Notes: generated from the letters alone by a model not told the origin. DNA of 64,000 nt from Paraburkholderia unamae (GCF_003268775.1 NZ_QLSU01000047.1:1-64000), one strand, 5' to 3'; numbered from the stretch's first letter, positions 1 through 9,737 are shown. Numbers and translations: made by a program.

Positions 1-212
1 TGCGTTTTCGTTCGCAGCGATCAGCGAAGGAGGCGAATTATGCAGGTCGCTGAATCACCCGTCAAGCGATTATCGAAAAATAATTTCTGGGGCCGGTTTT
101 CAGGGAACGAGGGGCCAATACGCCAACCCCGCTTCGGCCGAGACAAAGTCCTCAAGCAGTCCTCAAGCGGCCGCATCCAGACACCGGCTGCCGTTCATGC
201 ACGATGCGCTGA

Positions 213-554
213 TCAGGCCTTTCTGACGAATTCCGTTTTCAGGCTCATGGCGCCGAAGCCATCGATCTTGCAATCGATATCGTGATCACTGTCCACCAGC
301 CGGATGTTCTTGACCTTGGTGCCCATCTTGATCACGCCGCCCGAGCCCTTCAGCTTCAAGTCCTTGATGACCGTAACGGTGTCGCCGTCCTGGAGCACAT
401 TGCCGGCCGAATCGCGATAAACCCTGCCCGCCGCCTCAGTCGCAGCCGTTGCCTGGCCCGACCACTCGTGTGCGCACTCCGGGCAGATATAGACGCCGCC
501 GTCTTCGTACGTGAACTCGGAATTGCATTTAGGGCAGGGTGGCAATGCGCTCAT
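213..554 (-). CDS. yjdM: YjdM/PhnA-family zinc-ribbon protein
   Basis: A 113-residue protein that aligns along its whole length with what I remember of E. coli YjdM (formerly PhnA). The N-terminus carries a zinc ribbon with two CPxC pairs (CPKC near residue 6 and CPEC near residue 24). The C-terminal half is the conserved basic beta domain (IKDLK, GTKVKNIRLV, DCKIDGFG). The start is the ATG before SALPP; the frame stays open nine codons further upstream, but that extension is not conserved. The old link to phosphonate use is weak, and the molecular function is unknown. It stands alone, with no phn genes nearby. Confidence 0.93.
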   Translation of the reverse strand: MSALPPCPKCNSEFTYEDGGVYICPECAHEWSGQATAATEAAGRVYRDSAGNVLQDGDTVTVIKDLKLKGSGGVIKMGTKVKNIRLVDSDHDIDCKIDGFGAMSLKTEFVRKA

Positions 555-802
555 GTCTAATCCTTGATACGGCAGGGGCAAAAGAAGCGCGGAAGTATAC
601 CGCGGCCGTTACGCAGCCCTTTCTGCCGCGTCAGTAAGCCGCGATGAAAAAGCCGGCCGCCGTAACCGGAGATCGCAGCGGCATCGCATCGATCGCCCGT
701 CGAGCTGGAAAGCACCCTCTCCCTTGCCGGCAGATGGATTGCGCCGGGAACCGGCGGAACACAGGACGCGGCGCGCACCGACAGTTAGTTGCATCACTCA
801 GA

Positions 803-1729
803 TCACTCGGCCGCGGCACCTGTTTGCTCACGACGACCGACGAGCGGCGCGCGCCACGTCTGCGCGAGGAGCACCCCCGCGAGCGCCACGGCGCCGCCGA
901 GAAGGTGATACGCGTGCAACTGTTCGCCGAACGCGCCCACGGCGAGCGCAGCCGTGAACACCGGCAGCAGGTTCATGTACATGCTGCACCGGTTCGGCCC
1001 GAGGTGTTTCACGCCCTGCATCCAGAAGAACGGCAGCACGACGGACGCCAGCGATCCCGCGTAGGCAATGAGTGGCAGGCTCGCGCGATTCGGCAGCGCG
1101 TCGACGAGCGGCAGGCGCAGGAGCGGCACGAGCATGAACAGCAGCGCCGCAATCGCCTGGACGTATGTCGATTGCCATGACGGCAAGCCCACGTGCCAGC
1201 GCCTCAACAGCACGCCGTAGAGTGCATATGCACCGCCAGCGGCCAGCATCAGAAGGTCGCCCGCATGGACACCGCCCGCCAGCAGCGCCGCCGGGTTGCC
1301 CGCCGTGATGAGCCAGACGAGTCCGGCGAACGAAAGCACCGCGCCGCAGGCCATGCCGGCCGTCGGTGTTTCGCCGAGCAGCGCGACGGAGAGCAGCAGC
1401 GTGAGCAACGGCACGAGCGCAGTCATGATCGCCATATTCGTGGCCGTGGTTGTCTTCGCGGCTTCGTACGAGAGGCACTGAAACAACGCCATCGCGAGAA
1501 AGCCAAGAAAGGCGAGTCTGGGCAACTGGGCAACGATCGCAGCGCGGTTGCGCCACGCCGCGGCGGGCACGAAGAGGCTCATCAGCGCGACGGCCAGCGC
1601 GAGGCGCCAGAACGTGATGGCATAGGGGTCGATGGTGTGCGCGGACAAGCGCGACACCATCACGTTGCCGGACCACAGCAGAATCGCGACGAGTGGAAAG
1701 AGCGCGGAAAAGGCAGGCATTGCGGGCAT
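803..1729 (-). CDS. EamA/DMT-superfamily transporter
   Basis: An inner-membrane protein of 308 residues, with about ten hydrophobic segments arranged as two EamA repeats. Family members export amino acids, metabolites or drugs; the substrate cannot be told from the sequence. I start at the ATG of MPAMPAF, since the long upstream extension of the open frame is arginine-rich and does not look like a transporter. It is divergent from the AraC-type regulator at 1846, about 115 bp away, the usual layout of a regulator and its exporter. A second ATG three codons in is equally possible. Confidence 0.88.
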   Translation of the reverse strand: MPAMPAFSALFPLVAILLWSGNVMVSRLSAHTIDPYAITFWRLALAVALMSLFVPAAAWRNRAAIVAQLPRLAFLGFLAMALFQCLSYEAAKTTTATNMAIMTALVPLLTLLLSVALLGETPTAGMACGAVLSFAGLVWLITAGNPAALLAGGVHAGDLLMLAAGGAYALYGVLLRRWHVGLPSWQSTYVQAIAALLFMLVPLLRLPLVDALPNRASLPLIAYAGSLASVVLPFFWMQGVKHLGPNRCSMYMNLLPVFTAALAVGAFGEQLHAYHLLGGAVALAGVLLAQTWRAPLVGRREQTGAAAE

Positions 1730-1845
1730 CCTGATGTTGACGAAGTGGGTCGGGAGAGCCTCGATGGTGCCCGCCGCGAACGCGGTCCGTCTCACGCTAG
1801 AATGTCCTTTGTTATCGCAAAATTGACATCGCACCGCGCCCGCCG

Positions 1846-2622
1846 ATGATCGCGCTCCCTCCACACGACATCCACGTTCCATTCGAAGACACGCCGATGC
1901 CGGTGGCCGCGCTCGCCGCGGACTATCCACACGGTGCGTTTATCGACACGCACAGCCATCGCCGCGCGCAGCTCCTCTATGCGGTCGAAGGGGTGATGCT
2001 GGTCGAGGCCCGGACGGGCCGCTGGGTCGTGCCGCCCACGCGGGCGGTCTGGCTCGACGCGGGGCTCGAGCACACGGTGCGCATGAGCGGCAACGTACGC
2101 ATGCGCACCGTGTTCGTCGAGCCGGGCGCCGCCGTCGATTTGCCGCAGGGAAGCTGCGTCGTGGATGTACCGCCCTTGCTGCGCGAGCTAATTCTCGCGG
2201 CCGTGCAAGCGCCGCTGGATTACGCGCCGGGCAGCCGTCATGAGTTGTTGATGCGTTTGTTGCTGGCCGAGATCGCCATGATTCCGCGTCTGCCACTGTA
2301 TCTGCCGTGGCCTGCCGACGCGCGTTTGCGCAGGCTTTGCGACGCGATCGTGGCCGCCCCGGGAGCGCCGCACGAAGCCGCACATTGGGCCTGCGAACTC
2401 GGCATGGTGGAACGCACGTTGCATCGCGCGTTCCAGCGCGAAACGGGCATGACGCTCGGACGCTGGCGCCAGCACGCGCGGCTCTTTCTCGCGCTCGAAC
2501 GCCTCGCGCACGGCGAGAAGATCCTCACGGTCGCACTCGATCACGGCTACACGAGCCAGAGTGCGTTCGCCGCCATGTTCAAGCGCCACTTTGGGATCGC
2601 ACCGTCTGCCTTCTATCGCTGA
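1846..2622 (+). CDS. AraC-family regulator with N-terminal cupin
   Basis: A 258-residue protein with an AraC-type cupin in the first ~120 residues (H-x-H at THSHRRAQLLY) and a two-helix-turn-helix AraC domain at the C-terminus (about residues 160-258), ending in the signature FKRHFGIAPSAFYR. The architecture resembles the NimR/YeaM subgroup, whose members regulate adjacent exporters. It is divergent from the EamA transporter, which is therefore the likely target. The effector is unknown. Confidence 0.9.
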   Translation: MIALPPHDIHVPFEDTPMPVAALAADYPHGAFIDTHSHRRAQLLYAVEGVMLVEARTGRWVVPPTRAVWLDAGLEHTVRMSGNVRMRTVFVEPGAAVDLPQGSCVVDVPPLLRELILAAVQAPLDYAPGSRHELLMRLLLAEIAMIPRLPLYLPWPADARLRRLCDAIVAAPGAPHEAAHWACELGMVERTLHRAFQRETGMTLGRWRQHARLFLALERLAHGEKILTVALDHGYTSQSAFAAMFKRHFGIAPSAFYR

Positions 2623-2789
2623 TCCCGCTGCTGCGCGCTACGGCTTCACCGCGTAACGCACCAGCTCGACCGCGGCCGTCGCGGGCACGCAATACATTTA
2701 TTCCGGATATCTAATTAACCCGCCATGCATGCACAGAAAGCGGTCGATTTCGTGAATTTATCTACGCCCGAAATCGATTGCGCGTGCAA

Positions 2790-3668
2790 TCACACGAGCA
2801 GTTGCCGCGCCAGCACTTCTCTCGCCTGCGTCACCGTTTCCTGTTCGCCGGGATGCGGCGGCATCAGCGAGAAAACGGCTTCGGGCAAGACCGGCAAGCG
2901 ATGCTTCGCACCGAGCCGCACGAGGCCCTCGCCAATTGCCGATGTGCACAGGCAGCCCACGCCCAGACCAGCGGCCAGCATGGATTGCAGTCCGCCCACG
3001 CCGGACGCGCTATGTACGAGTTCGTAGGTCATGTCGTTTGCTTCGAGAGCGCGCACCGCGACCTGATGCATCATGCAGTCGCCCGGCAGCAACACGAGCG
3101 GCAACGGCTCCGGCAACTGCTCGGCCAGCGACGGCGAGGCGACCCAGGAAAGCGGCTCGCGGCGCAACTCCCAGCGCGCGTCGGCGTCGATATCCGCGGG
3201 CCGGAACGGCCCCGTCGACATGTGCATGACCACGCCCAGATCGATCTGCCCCCGCGCATAGGCGACTTCGATATCGGCGCTCTTCATTGCGCTCACATGC
3301 AGGCTCAGGTGCGGATAGCATTCGCGCAACCGGACCAGCAAACCGGCGACCTCATGGGTGCGGAAATACTCCGTGATCGCCACGCGCAACTCGCCCTTGA
3401 TCGCCTGCCCGCGCAATTCGTCGTAGGCGGCTTCATTGAGCGCCACGAGCCGCCGCGCATGATCGAGCAGCCGGGTGCCCGCCGCCGTCAGCTCGACGCC
3501 GCGCTTGCTGCGCGTGAAGAGCGGCATGCCCGCGCGCACTTCGAGCTTGCGCACCTGCTCGCTGATCGTGGATTGCGAAAGATGCAGGAGCGGCGCCGCC
3601 GCCGAAAGGCTGCCCGTGTTCGCCACGGTTGCGAACGTCTTCAACTGGTCGAATTCAAAGCCGCGCAT
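2790..3668 (-). CDS. LysR-family transcriptional regulator
   Basis: About 292 residues, with an N-terminal winged helix-turn-helix (FDQLKTFATVANTGSLSAAA, then QSTISEQVRKLE) and a C-terminal LysR co-inducer domain. It is divergent from the MFS exporter at 3829, about 160 bp apart, so that exporter is its likely target. Three in-frame ATGs (3704, 3680, 3668) precede the HTH. None has a strong Shine-Dalgarno sequence, and I take the one nearest the conserved domain. Confidence 0.9.
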   Translation of the reverse strand: MRGFEFDQLKTFATVANTGSLSAAAPLLHLSQSTISEQVRKLEVRAGMPLFTRSKRGVELTAAGTRLLDHARRLVALNEAAYDELRGQAIKGELRVAITEYFRTHEVAGLLVRLRECYPHLSLHVSAMKSADIEVAYARGQIDLGVVMHMSTGPFRPADIDADARWELRREPLSWVASPSLAEQLPEPLPLVLLPGDCMMHQVAVRALEANDMTYELVHSASGVGGLQSMLAAGLGVGCLCTSAIGEGLVRLGAKHRLPVLPEAVFSLMPPHPGEQETVTQAREVLARQLLV

Positions 3669-3828
3669 GGCGTTCCGCATCCATCGAATAACGCGATGGA
3701 TCATAGCATTAATTCCCGCTTTTCCGGACCATGAGACGCGCAGAGAATAGCGGTTCCATGATGGGCTGCGTGCCCACAACGGCGGCGCACCTGCAATTGC
3801 ATCCGCCCCTTTATCACTGAGCACACCT

Positions 3829-5301
3829 ATGTCCGACAACACCTTCGCCGCGCGAGCGACGACATCCCGCGTCGCCGCAAGCGATTCCGCCGAGGCCGCG
3901 CACGGCCATCACGGCTGGGCGCTGGTCGTCCTGCTGGTCGGCGCGATCCTCCCCCCGCTCGACTACTTCATCGTGAACCTGGCGCTGCCCGCGATCCGCG
4001 ACGGGCTGGGCGCGCAGGCAACCGAGCTGCAACTCGTGGTCTCGGCGTACGCGTGCGCGAACGCCGTCATGCAGATCACCGGCGGACGGCTGGGCGACCT
4101 GTACGGCCGCAAACGCGTCTTCATGGCGGGCATGGCGGGTTTCGTCGTCGCCTCCACGTTCTGCGGCCTCGCCACCAGTGGCGCGATGCTCGTCGCCGCG
4201 CGCATATTCCAGGGCCTGTTCGCCGCGATCCTCGCGCCCCAGGTGCTCGCCACGATCCGCAGCGTATTCACGCCGCACGAGCAGGTGCGCGTGATGGGGC
4301 TCTATGGGTTCGTGTTCGGCGTCGCCGCGGTCATCGGACAGCTCGGCGGCGGCGCGCTGATCAGCCTGCATCCGTTTGGCCTTGGCTGGCGCGCGATCTT
4401 CCTCGTCAATCTGCCGATCGGCGTGCTCGCGCTCATCGGCAGCTGGCGCTACATACCGGAAAGCCGCCCGCCGAGCGGCCGCCGCATCGACGTGCCGGGC
4501 ACCATCCTGCTTTCGCTGTTCCTGCTGATGCTGGTCTATCCGCTCACGCGCGGGCGCGAGTCCGGCTGGCCGCTGTGGATGGTCGCCTGCCTGATCGGCT
4601 CGCTGCCCATGCTCGGCTTGCTGTTGCGCGTGGAGTGGCGCAGTCTCGCCAACGGCCGCGACCCGCTGCTCGACGTGCGGCTCTTTCGCAATCCCGTCGT
4701 CGCGCTGGGCCTCGTGCTCGCGTTCGTGTTCTATATGACGAGCGCGTTTTTCCTGAGCTACGGCATTTATTTGCAGGGCGGCCTGCACTGGTCGCCGCTT
4801 GCGTCGGGACTCGCGATCCTGCCCTTCGGTCTTGGCTTCCTCTCCAGCCCGCTGCTGATGCCGCGCCTCGTGCACCGTTTCGGCGGGTATCGCGTCCTGA
4901 CGCTCGGCTTCCTGCTGCTCGGGACCGGCCTTGCGATCGCGGCCGCGCTGGCCGGCGCGGGCGCGCCCGGAAGCGGCTTTTACGTCGGGCTTGCGGCGAT
5001 TGGGCTCGGCCAGGGCTTCGTCCTGCCCTCCGTCGTGCGGATCGTGCTTGCCGAAGTGGAGCCCGAGCGCGCGGGCGTGGCCTCCGGCATGGTCTCGGCG
5101 ACGTTGCAGATCGGCGCGGCCGTGGGCGCGGCAACGCTGGGCGGGCTGTTCTTCTCGTTGCTCGGCGCAACGCCGGCCGCCGCCGACTATGCGCATGCAT
5201 TCAGGACGACGATGTTCGCGCTCGTCGCGGTCCTGCTGCCCTGCGCCGCCCTGTCGAGCGCGCTCGGCCCGCTGCATCGGCGGCGGCATGCGAGCGGTTG
5301 A
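3829..5301 (+). CDS. MFS exporter, DHA2 (EmrB/QacA-like) family
   Basis: A 490-residue inner-membrane protein with around 14 hydrophobic segments, as in the drug:H+ antiporter-2 family. It shows the family motif around LDYFIVNLALPAI (residues 44-56) and motif A, GRLGDLYGRKR (residues 86-96), in the loop between helices 2 and 3. Family members expel drugs or toxic metabolites by proton antiport. The first ~28 residues are a hydrophilic cytoplasmic tail. It is divergent from and probably controlled by the LysR gene at 2790-3668. Confidence 0.92.
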   Translation: MSDNTFAARATTSRVAASDSAEAAHGHHGWALVVLLVGAILPPLDYFIVNLALPAIRDGLGAQATELQLVVSAYACANAVMQITGGRLGDLYGRKRVFMAGMAGFVVASTFCGLATSGAMLVAARIFQGLFAAILAPQVLATIRSVFTPHEQVRVMGLYGFVFGVAAVIGQLGGGALISLHPFGLGWRAIFLVNLPIGVLALIGSWRYIPESRPPSGRRIDVPGTILLSLFLLMLVYPLTRGRESGWPLWMVACLIGSLPMLGLLLRVEWRSLANGRDPLLDVRLFRNPVVALGLVLAFVFYMTSAFFLSYGIYLQGGLHWSPLASGLAILPFGLGFLSSPLLMPRLVHRFGGYRVLTLGFLLLGTGLAIAAALAGAGAPGSGFYVGLAAIGLGQGFVLPSVVRIVLAEVEPERAGVASGMVSATLQIGAAVGAATLGGLFFSLLGATPAAADYAHAFRTTMFALVAVLLPCAALSSALGPLHRRRHASG

Positions 5302-5398
5302 CCCGGGTTGACCCGCCGCGCGGGGCGCGGAGCGCTGCGACACCGTAACCCAGGCGATAATCTGCCAGACAGAAATCGACTTGAGAGACGGAGAAGGA

Positions 5399-6640
5399 AT
5401 GAGCAAGCAAGGCTTTACCACGGGCATCGTTCACGGCGACAGAATCGCGGGCACCGAGCACGGCGGCGTGCGCCAGCCGATTCACACGTCCGTGCAATAT
5501 GGTTTCGAACGCGTCGAGGATCTGATCGGCGTGTTCCAGGGCACGAAAAAGGGCGGCTTCAACTACGCGCGGCAAGGCACTCCCACGACCGCCTCGCTCG
5601 AGCGCAAGATCACGAGCCTCGAAGAAGGCGTCGGCACGATCTGCTTCAGCACCGGCATGGCCGCGATCACGGCGACGTTCCTCACGCTCCTGCGCGCGGG
5701 CGACCATCTCGTGTCGAGCCGCTACGTGTTCGGCAACACCAACAGCCTGTTCGGCACGCTGCGCACGCTCGGCGTCGAAGTCACGACCGTCGACGCCTGC
5801 GACGTCGAGAACGTGAAGAACGCCATTCGCCCGAACACGCGCATGGTGTTCGTCGAAACCATCGCGAATCCGGGCACGCAGATTCCCGACCTGGAAAGCA
5901 TCGGCAACGTGTGCCGCGAGCGCGGTCTCGCGTACGTCGTCGACAACACGATCACCTCGCCCGCCTTGTTCAAGCCGAAGGCGGTTGGCGCGAGCCTCGT
6001 CATCAACTCGCTGACGAAGACCATCGCGGGCCACGGCGCCGCGCTCGGCGGCGCGGTGACCGACACGGGCCTGTTCGACTGGAGCGCGTATCCGAATATC
6101 GCCGACGACTACCGCCGTTCGGCGCCGAAGGACCAGGGGCTCTTGCAGATCCGCAAGAAAGGCCTGCGCGACATGGGCGCGGCGCTGTCGTCGGAACAGG
6201 CGCACTCCATCGCCATGGGCGCGGAAACGCTCGCCTTGCGCGTGAAGCAAAGCAGCGACAATGCGCTCGCGCTCGCGCAGTTTCTCGAAGGACACGACGC
6301 TATCGGCAAGGTGTTCTATCCCGGCCTGAAAAGCCATCCTCAATACGAGATCGCGCAGAAGCTGTTCAAGGGCGCTTCGTGGCTGCTCGCGTTCGAGTTG
6401 CTCAACGCGGATCGCATGATCGACGTCGTCAATGCGCTGCAACTGCCGATCAAGGCGACCGGCCTCGGCGACACGCGCACGCTCATCATTCCTGTTGCGC
6501 CGACGATCTTTTTCGAAGCGGGGGCGGCAACGCGCAAGGAAATGGGCATCTCCGACGGCATGCTGCGGCTTTCCGCGGGCATCGAGGATATCGACGACCT
6601 GATCGCGGACTTCTCGCAAGCGCTCAAGCTGGCGGCGTGA
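5399..6640 (+). CDS. Cys/Met-metabolism PLP enzyme (cystathionine gamma-synthase / sulfhydrylase type)
   Basis: A 413-residue fold-type I PLP enzyme of the trans-sulfuration family. The PLP lysine is K207 in SLTK, the cofactor aspartate is D182 in VDNT, and the phosphate-binding Y-x-R of the neighbouring subunit is Y56-A-R58. Such enzymes replace the activated hydroxyl of O-acyl-homoserine, or cleave cystathionine. The exact substrate is not clear from sequence; this subgroup is usually labelled cystathionine gamma-synthase family. The start ATG has a good ribosome site (GGAGAAGGA) directly upstream. A strong terminator follows, so it is monocistronic. Confidence 0.88.
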   Translation: MSKQGFTTGIVHGDRIAGTEHGGVRQPIHTSVQYGFERVEDLIGVFQGTKKGGFNYARQGTPTTASLERKITSLEEGVGTICFSTGMAAITATFLTLLRAGDHLVSSRYVFGNTNSLFGTLRTLGVEVTTVDACDVENVKNAIRPNTRMVFVETIANPGTQIPDLESIGNVCRERGLAYVVDNTITSPALFKPKAVGASLVINSLTKTIAGHGAALGGAVTDTGLFDWSAYPNIADDYRRSAPKDQGLLQIRKKGLRDMGAALSSEQAHSIAMGAETLALRVKQSSDNALALAQFLEGHDAIGKVFYPGLKSHPQYEIAQKLFKGASWLLAFELLNADRMIDVVNALQLPIKATGLGDTRTLIIPVAPTIFFEAGAATRKEMGISDGMLRLSAGIEDIDDLIADFSQALKLAA

Positions 6641-6684
6641 CGCGCGCCGTGTGGCCTTGAATGTGCCCTTGGTCGCGAGCCATG

Positions 6685-6707
6685 AAACCCCGCTGCGCGG
6701 GGTTTTT
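6685..6707 (+). terminator. Rho-independent terminator
   Basis: Perfect 9-bp stem (AAACCCCGC and its complement) with a 3-nt loop and a run of T, 45 bp after the stop of the PLP enzyme gene. Confidence 0.9.
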
Positions 6708-6866
6708 CATCTCTCACGGGGCCCAGCCGCTTTTTCAGCCACGGCGTAGACGCCATGCGTGAGGACCTCTTGCGCGCTAGCAGCCTGCTCAACGCCGCAT
6801 CGCATGCGATCCGCTCGATGCCCCCGCCAACGGTGCATCACCGCATCAACCTTGCCACGAATTACC

Positions 6867-7277
6867 ATGACAGACCGCGAATTGATCGTCCCGCCCGCGA
6901 TGCAACGTATCGTTGAACGCGCCGGATATGTACCGGCCGTGAAAGTCGGCGCCACCGTTTTCTGCGCCGGCCAGGTCGGACGCACCGCCGATCTCGAAGT
7001 GATCGCCGACCCGGAAGCGCAATTTCTGGCGTGCTGGGAAAATCTGCGTGTCGTGCTGGAGGCGGCCGGATGCGGCTTTGAAGATGTCGTCGATATGACG
7101 ACGTACCACGTGCAGATGAGCACGCACATGCCCGTTTTCCGCGAAGTGAAGAATCGGGTCTTTCCGCGCGGCACGTGCGCATGGACGTCGATCGGCGTAT
7201 CCGAACTCGCGCATCCCGGCTTGCTGGTGGAGATCAAGTGCGTGGCCGTGCAGCGCGATCCGGCTGCGAACGCCTGA
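6867..7277 (+). CDS. RidA (YjgF/UK114) family protein
   Basis: A 136-residue RidA-fold protein. Family members form trimers and hydrolyse reactive enamine/imine intermediates made by PLP enzymes, or act as related deaminases in catabolism. Family features include FCAGQVG near the N-terminus, the middle block LEAAGCGFEDVVDMTTY, and the late R-G-T-C-A-W-T-S-I-G segment with the substrate-binding arginine. The start is the ATG of MTDRE; the longer upstream frame is not conserved. It follows a PLP-enzyme gene, but the terminator between them argues for separate transcription. Confidence 0.92.
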   Translation: MTDRELIVPPAMQRIVERAGYVPAVKVGATVFCAGQVGRTADLEVIADPEAQFLACWENLRVVLEAAGCGFEDVVDMTTYHVQMSTHMPVFREVKNRVFPRGTCAWTSIGVSELAHPGLLVEIKCVAVQRDPAANA

Positions 7278-7339
7278 ATATCGGCGCATGCCCCGCAGCG
7301 GGCAATGTGTCCCCCACGCATGTTCAAAAAGGAGCGCCC

Positions 7340-7597
7340 ATGAAGTTTTCGAATTACCTGTTGCTGGTCGCCGTGGCGCTGTCCACGACCGCTCACGCGC
7401 AAACCTCGCAGACGTTTCACTTTGGCGAAGGCGAGAGCTCGCCGCAACGCGCTCACGCGAATTCCGCGCCGCCGCCGCCCGGCCAGGCGCAACCCCAACT
7501 GCAGGCGAAGTCCAAACCGAAGTCAAAGCACAAGCAGCACCACCGGCACCATACAACGCGCCAGTCGCCGCTTCAGGACCCGTATTCGCACCCCTGA
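7340..7597 (+). CDS. Small exported basic protein, function unknown
   Basis: An 85-residue protein with a clear Sec signal peptide (hydrophobic YLLLVAVALS, probable cleavage after TAHA). The mature part of about 65 residues is low-complexity: a Pro/Gln-rich stretch and then a Lys/His-rich tail. A good ribosome site (AAGGAG) lies ahead of the ATG. Function is unknown. It is convergent with the caspase-like gene at 7636 and could share a terminator with it, although I see no obvious hairpin. Confidence 0.7.
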   Translation: MKFSNYLLLVAVALSTTAHAQTSQTFHFGEGESSPQRAHANSAPPPPGQAQPQLQAKSKPKSKHKQHHRHHTTRQSPLQDPYSHP

Positions 7598-7635
7598 TCC
7601 GGCAAAGGCCAGGCACGGACCTCGCCCGCCGGACA

Positions 7636-9399
7636 TCATGCTCCCTCGGTCACGTCCACCGCGTGTTGCCGAAGCATCACGAGATCCTGTCTTTCCCTGC
7701 GATGCCCGCCGCCTCCTGCACGATAGCTTCTGGAGCGGCCGGTGGGGCGATTGACCAGTTCGATCCTGAGCGGGAAGTTGATGCCGGGCACGATCCAGTA
7801 TTTGCGCTCCGCGCTCACCGAACGACGCCCCACGCCCTCGTAGATTTCAATCCAGCCACTGCCTTCGATCCGAAACGCGTTGAAGGTCTGCTGCGCCGCC
7901 GTGATGGGCTCTCGGGCGACGATCTTCAGGTCGAGTGAAATGAATTGCTGTCCGTATTCAGGATGATCCGCGTGCCATGCGGCGGTCCATTGCTTGCCGA
8001 TCTGAATTTCGGTGGGAGCGAGTTGCGCCGGTACGTCGTTCACGCCGCCATGCGGCGAGGCGATCACATTGCCCATCGAGTCCCATACCCAGCGTCCGTC
8101 GTTTCCTTCAACGCGGTCCGCATCCAGATCGACTTTCGTAATGCGAACGCGATAGCGCCGTTTAGGCAGCCCCGTCAGGAGATCGCTCACCAGAAATATC
8201 GCTTCGTCGTCGACCGTGAAGTGGCGGCCGAGCGGATAACGCCCGGCGGAAAACGGATTGGCCGATGGCCGGTTCAGATTGGCCAACGTATCGCCCGACG
8301 CGACTTCAATTGTCGTGGCGCCCTCCTCGTCCGCGTCGCTCGACACGAGTGCGGAACTCGCCGGAGCGGGCGTGACCGCCATCGAAGCCGCCGCCGTCGC
8401 GGCTTGATGACCACGGGACGCCGCGAGCAAGCGCGTCAGACGCATTTGCGCGATCTCGGCGAAGCGGCCATCCGGAAACTTGCGCAAGTAGGCAACCCAG
8501 TCGTCGGGATTGCGTGACGACTTGATCCGCATCCAGGTGTCGAGATCGTCCCGCGTGATGACTTCGATCTCCGCGTCGGTGAGCGGCTTCGCGTCGTTTT
8601 CGAAGATGTACACGTCGTTCTCGAGCGACGTCGATTCCCACGGAATCTGCCCGCCGTTCGACATGAGCTGCACGTTCAGGCGCACGCGCTTGAACGCGTC
8701 CTCGATCCGCGTGGCCGTGCGCGACAGTTCGCGCACCAGGCTCCCGGTGTACAGGCCGTTGTTCGCGTCGCCGTCGTATGCAACGCTGCCCGGCGATGTG
8801 GCATAGGCCAGCAGACTGCCCACGGGTGCGTCGAACTGGCTGAGCCCCGCTTGCGCGGGCCGGTATGTGCCGTTGAACGGATCATTGCGACACGCATCGA
8901 GAATGACGACGTATGTCTTTCCCTTCGCCTTCGCAAACGCGTCGAGCAACGCGCCGAGATCGACACAGCGCGATCGGAGTTCGTCGCCGGTGCTCACGTG
9001 CGCGTCCACCGGAATCAGATAGTTGTGCCAGTCGAGTTGCGCGCCGTGCCCCGCGTAATAAAAAATCGCCAGCTTGACATCGGCATTCGAAAGGCTCTGG
9101 CCGAATTGCTGGATGGCGGACAGACAGGTATCGCGATTCGCATCGAGTTGTGTGTCGACGTGAAAACCCGCCTTGCTGAGCAAACCCGCCATTGCCTGCG
9201 CATCGTTTCCCGGATTACGCAGCGCCATGTGCGGATAGTGGCTGTTGCCGATGACGAGCGCGACCCTGGAGGCCGCATCGGAGCCCGCCCGGCTTGTCGC
9301 GGACGCAAAGAGTGACGGCAAGACCGGCAACGCGCCGATGAACCTGCGACGGGTGATCACTGTTCCCCACGCTGAGTCAGCAAACGATGCTGGATGCAT
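7636..9399 (-). CDS. Caspase-fold (peptidase C14 / metacaspase-like) protein with Tat-type signal
   Basis: A 587-residue protein. Residues 17-35 form a twin-arginine-like leader (RRRFIGA plus a hydrophobic stretch), suggesting export. Residues ~45-260 form a caspase p20-like domain with the catalytic dyad His118 in YYAGHG and Cys170 in VVILDACR. The acidic residues around the pocket resemble metacaspases or orthocaspases that cleave after Arg/Lys. The ~300-residue C-terminal part is unrecognised; it is beta-rich in appearance, with GRW and Trp-rich stretches that may bind a substrate or cell envelope. It is preceded by a weak GGAA ribosome site, with no obvious partner gene. Confidence 0.85.
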   Translation of the reverse strand: MHPASFADSAWGTVITRRRFIGALPVLPSLFASATSRAGSDAASRVALVIGNSHYPHMALRNPGNDAQAMAGLLSKAGFHVDTQLDANRDTCLSAIQQFGQSLSNADVKLAIFYYAGHGAQLDWHNYLIPVDAHVSTGDELRSRCVDLGALLDAFAKAKGKTYVVILDACRNDPFNGTYRPAQAGLSQFDAPVGSLLAYATSPGSVAYDGDANNGLYTGSLVRELSRTATRIEDAFKRVRLNVQLMSNGGQIPWESTSLENDVYIFENDAKPLTDAEIEVITRDDLDTWMRIKSSRNPDDWVAYLRKFPDGRFAEIAQMRLTRLLAASRGHQAATAAASMAVTPAPASSALVSSDADEEGATTIEVASGDTLANLNRPSANPFSAGRYPLGRHFTVDDEAIFLVSDLLTGLPKRRYRVRITKVDLDADRVEGNDGRWVWDSMGNVIASPHGGVNDVPAQLAPTEIQIGKQWTAAWHADHPEYGQQFISLDLKIVAREPITAAQQTFNAFRIEGSGWIEIYEGVGRRSVSAERKYWIVPGINFPLRIELVNRPTGRSRSYRAGGGGHRRERQDLVMLRQHAVDVTEGA

Positions 9400-9594
9400 C
9401 GTTTCCGGAAAGAACTTCCCGGCCGGTTAGCGGCGCGCCAGTCGCGCCTTGCCTCTGCCGGACACCGCCTCTCATTATCCCGTTCGTTGCCTGTGGAAGG
9501 ACCGTGAAGGTCCGGGAAAATGTGCGATAGCGAACGGTTTATACGGCGCCGGCAAACGCGAAGTCCCGATCCGGTCCACGTTTCAGGCAGTGTC

Positions 9595-9737
9595 TGTACG
9601 TTTTATTTTCTTCGTCCTCAATTAGCGTACATGTCGATTAAGCGTACAAAAAAGCCACATCTCGATAATTTTCCCATAAAATTCAATCGAGTAGACATCT
9701 TGTACGTTATTTGCACAGTGTTCTTTTTTAACGTACA
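9595..9737. promoter_or_regulatory. Five-copy CGTACA/TGTACG operator array ahead of the AbiE-like pair
   Basis: Within 143 bp of AT-rich sequence there are five copies of the hexamer CGTACA or its complement, at 9595-9600 (TGTACG), 9626-9631, 9643-9648, 9701-9706 (TGTACG) and 9732-9737. Copies 1/2 and 4/5 form inverted pairs, each with exactly 25 nt between the arms. Most are flanked outward or inward by T or A runs. The last copy overlaps the -10 of the best promoter. AbiEi antitoxins are known to repress their own promoter through inverted repeats, so autoregulation is the simplest reading. Confidence 0.7.

Noticed and set aside
40..285. An 81-residue plus-strand ORF at the start of the window
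   Set aside because: No ribosome site, composition unlike its neighbours, overlaps the end of yjdM; not supported.
3814..5427. A 537-residue minus-strand ORF across the MFS gene
   Set aside because: Gln/Glu/Arg-rich shadow of the transporter gene with no domain.
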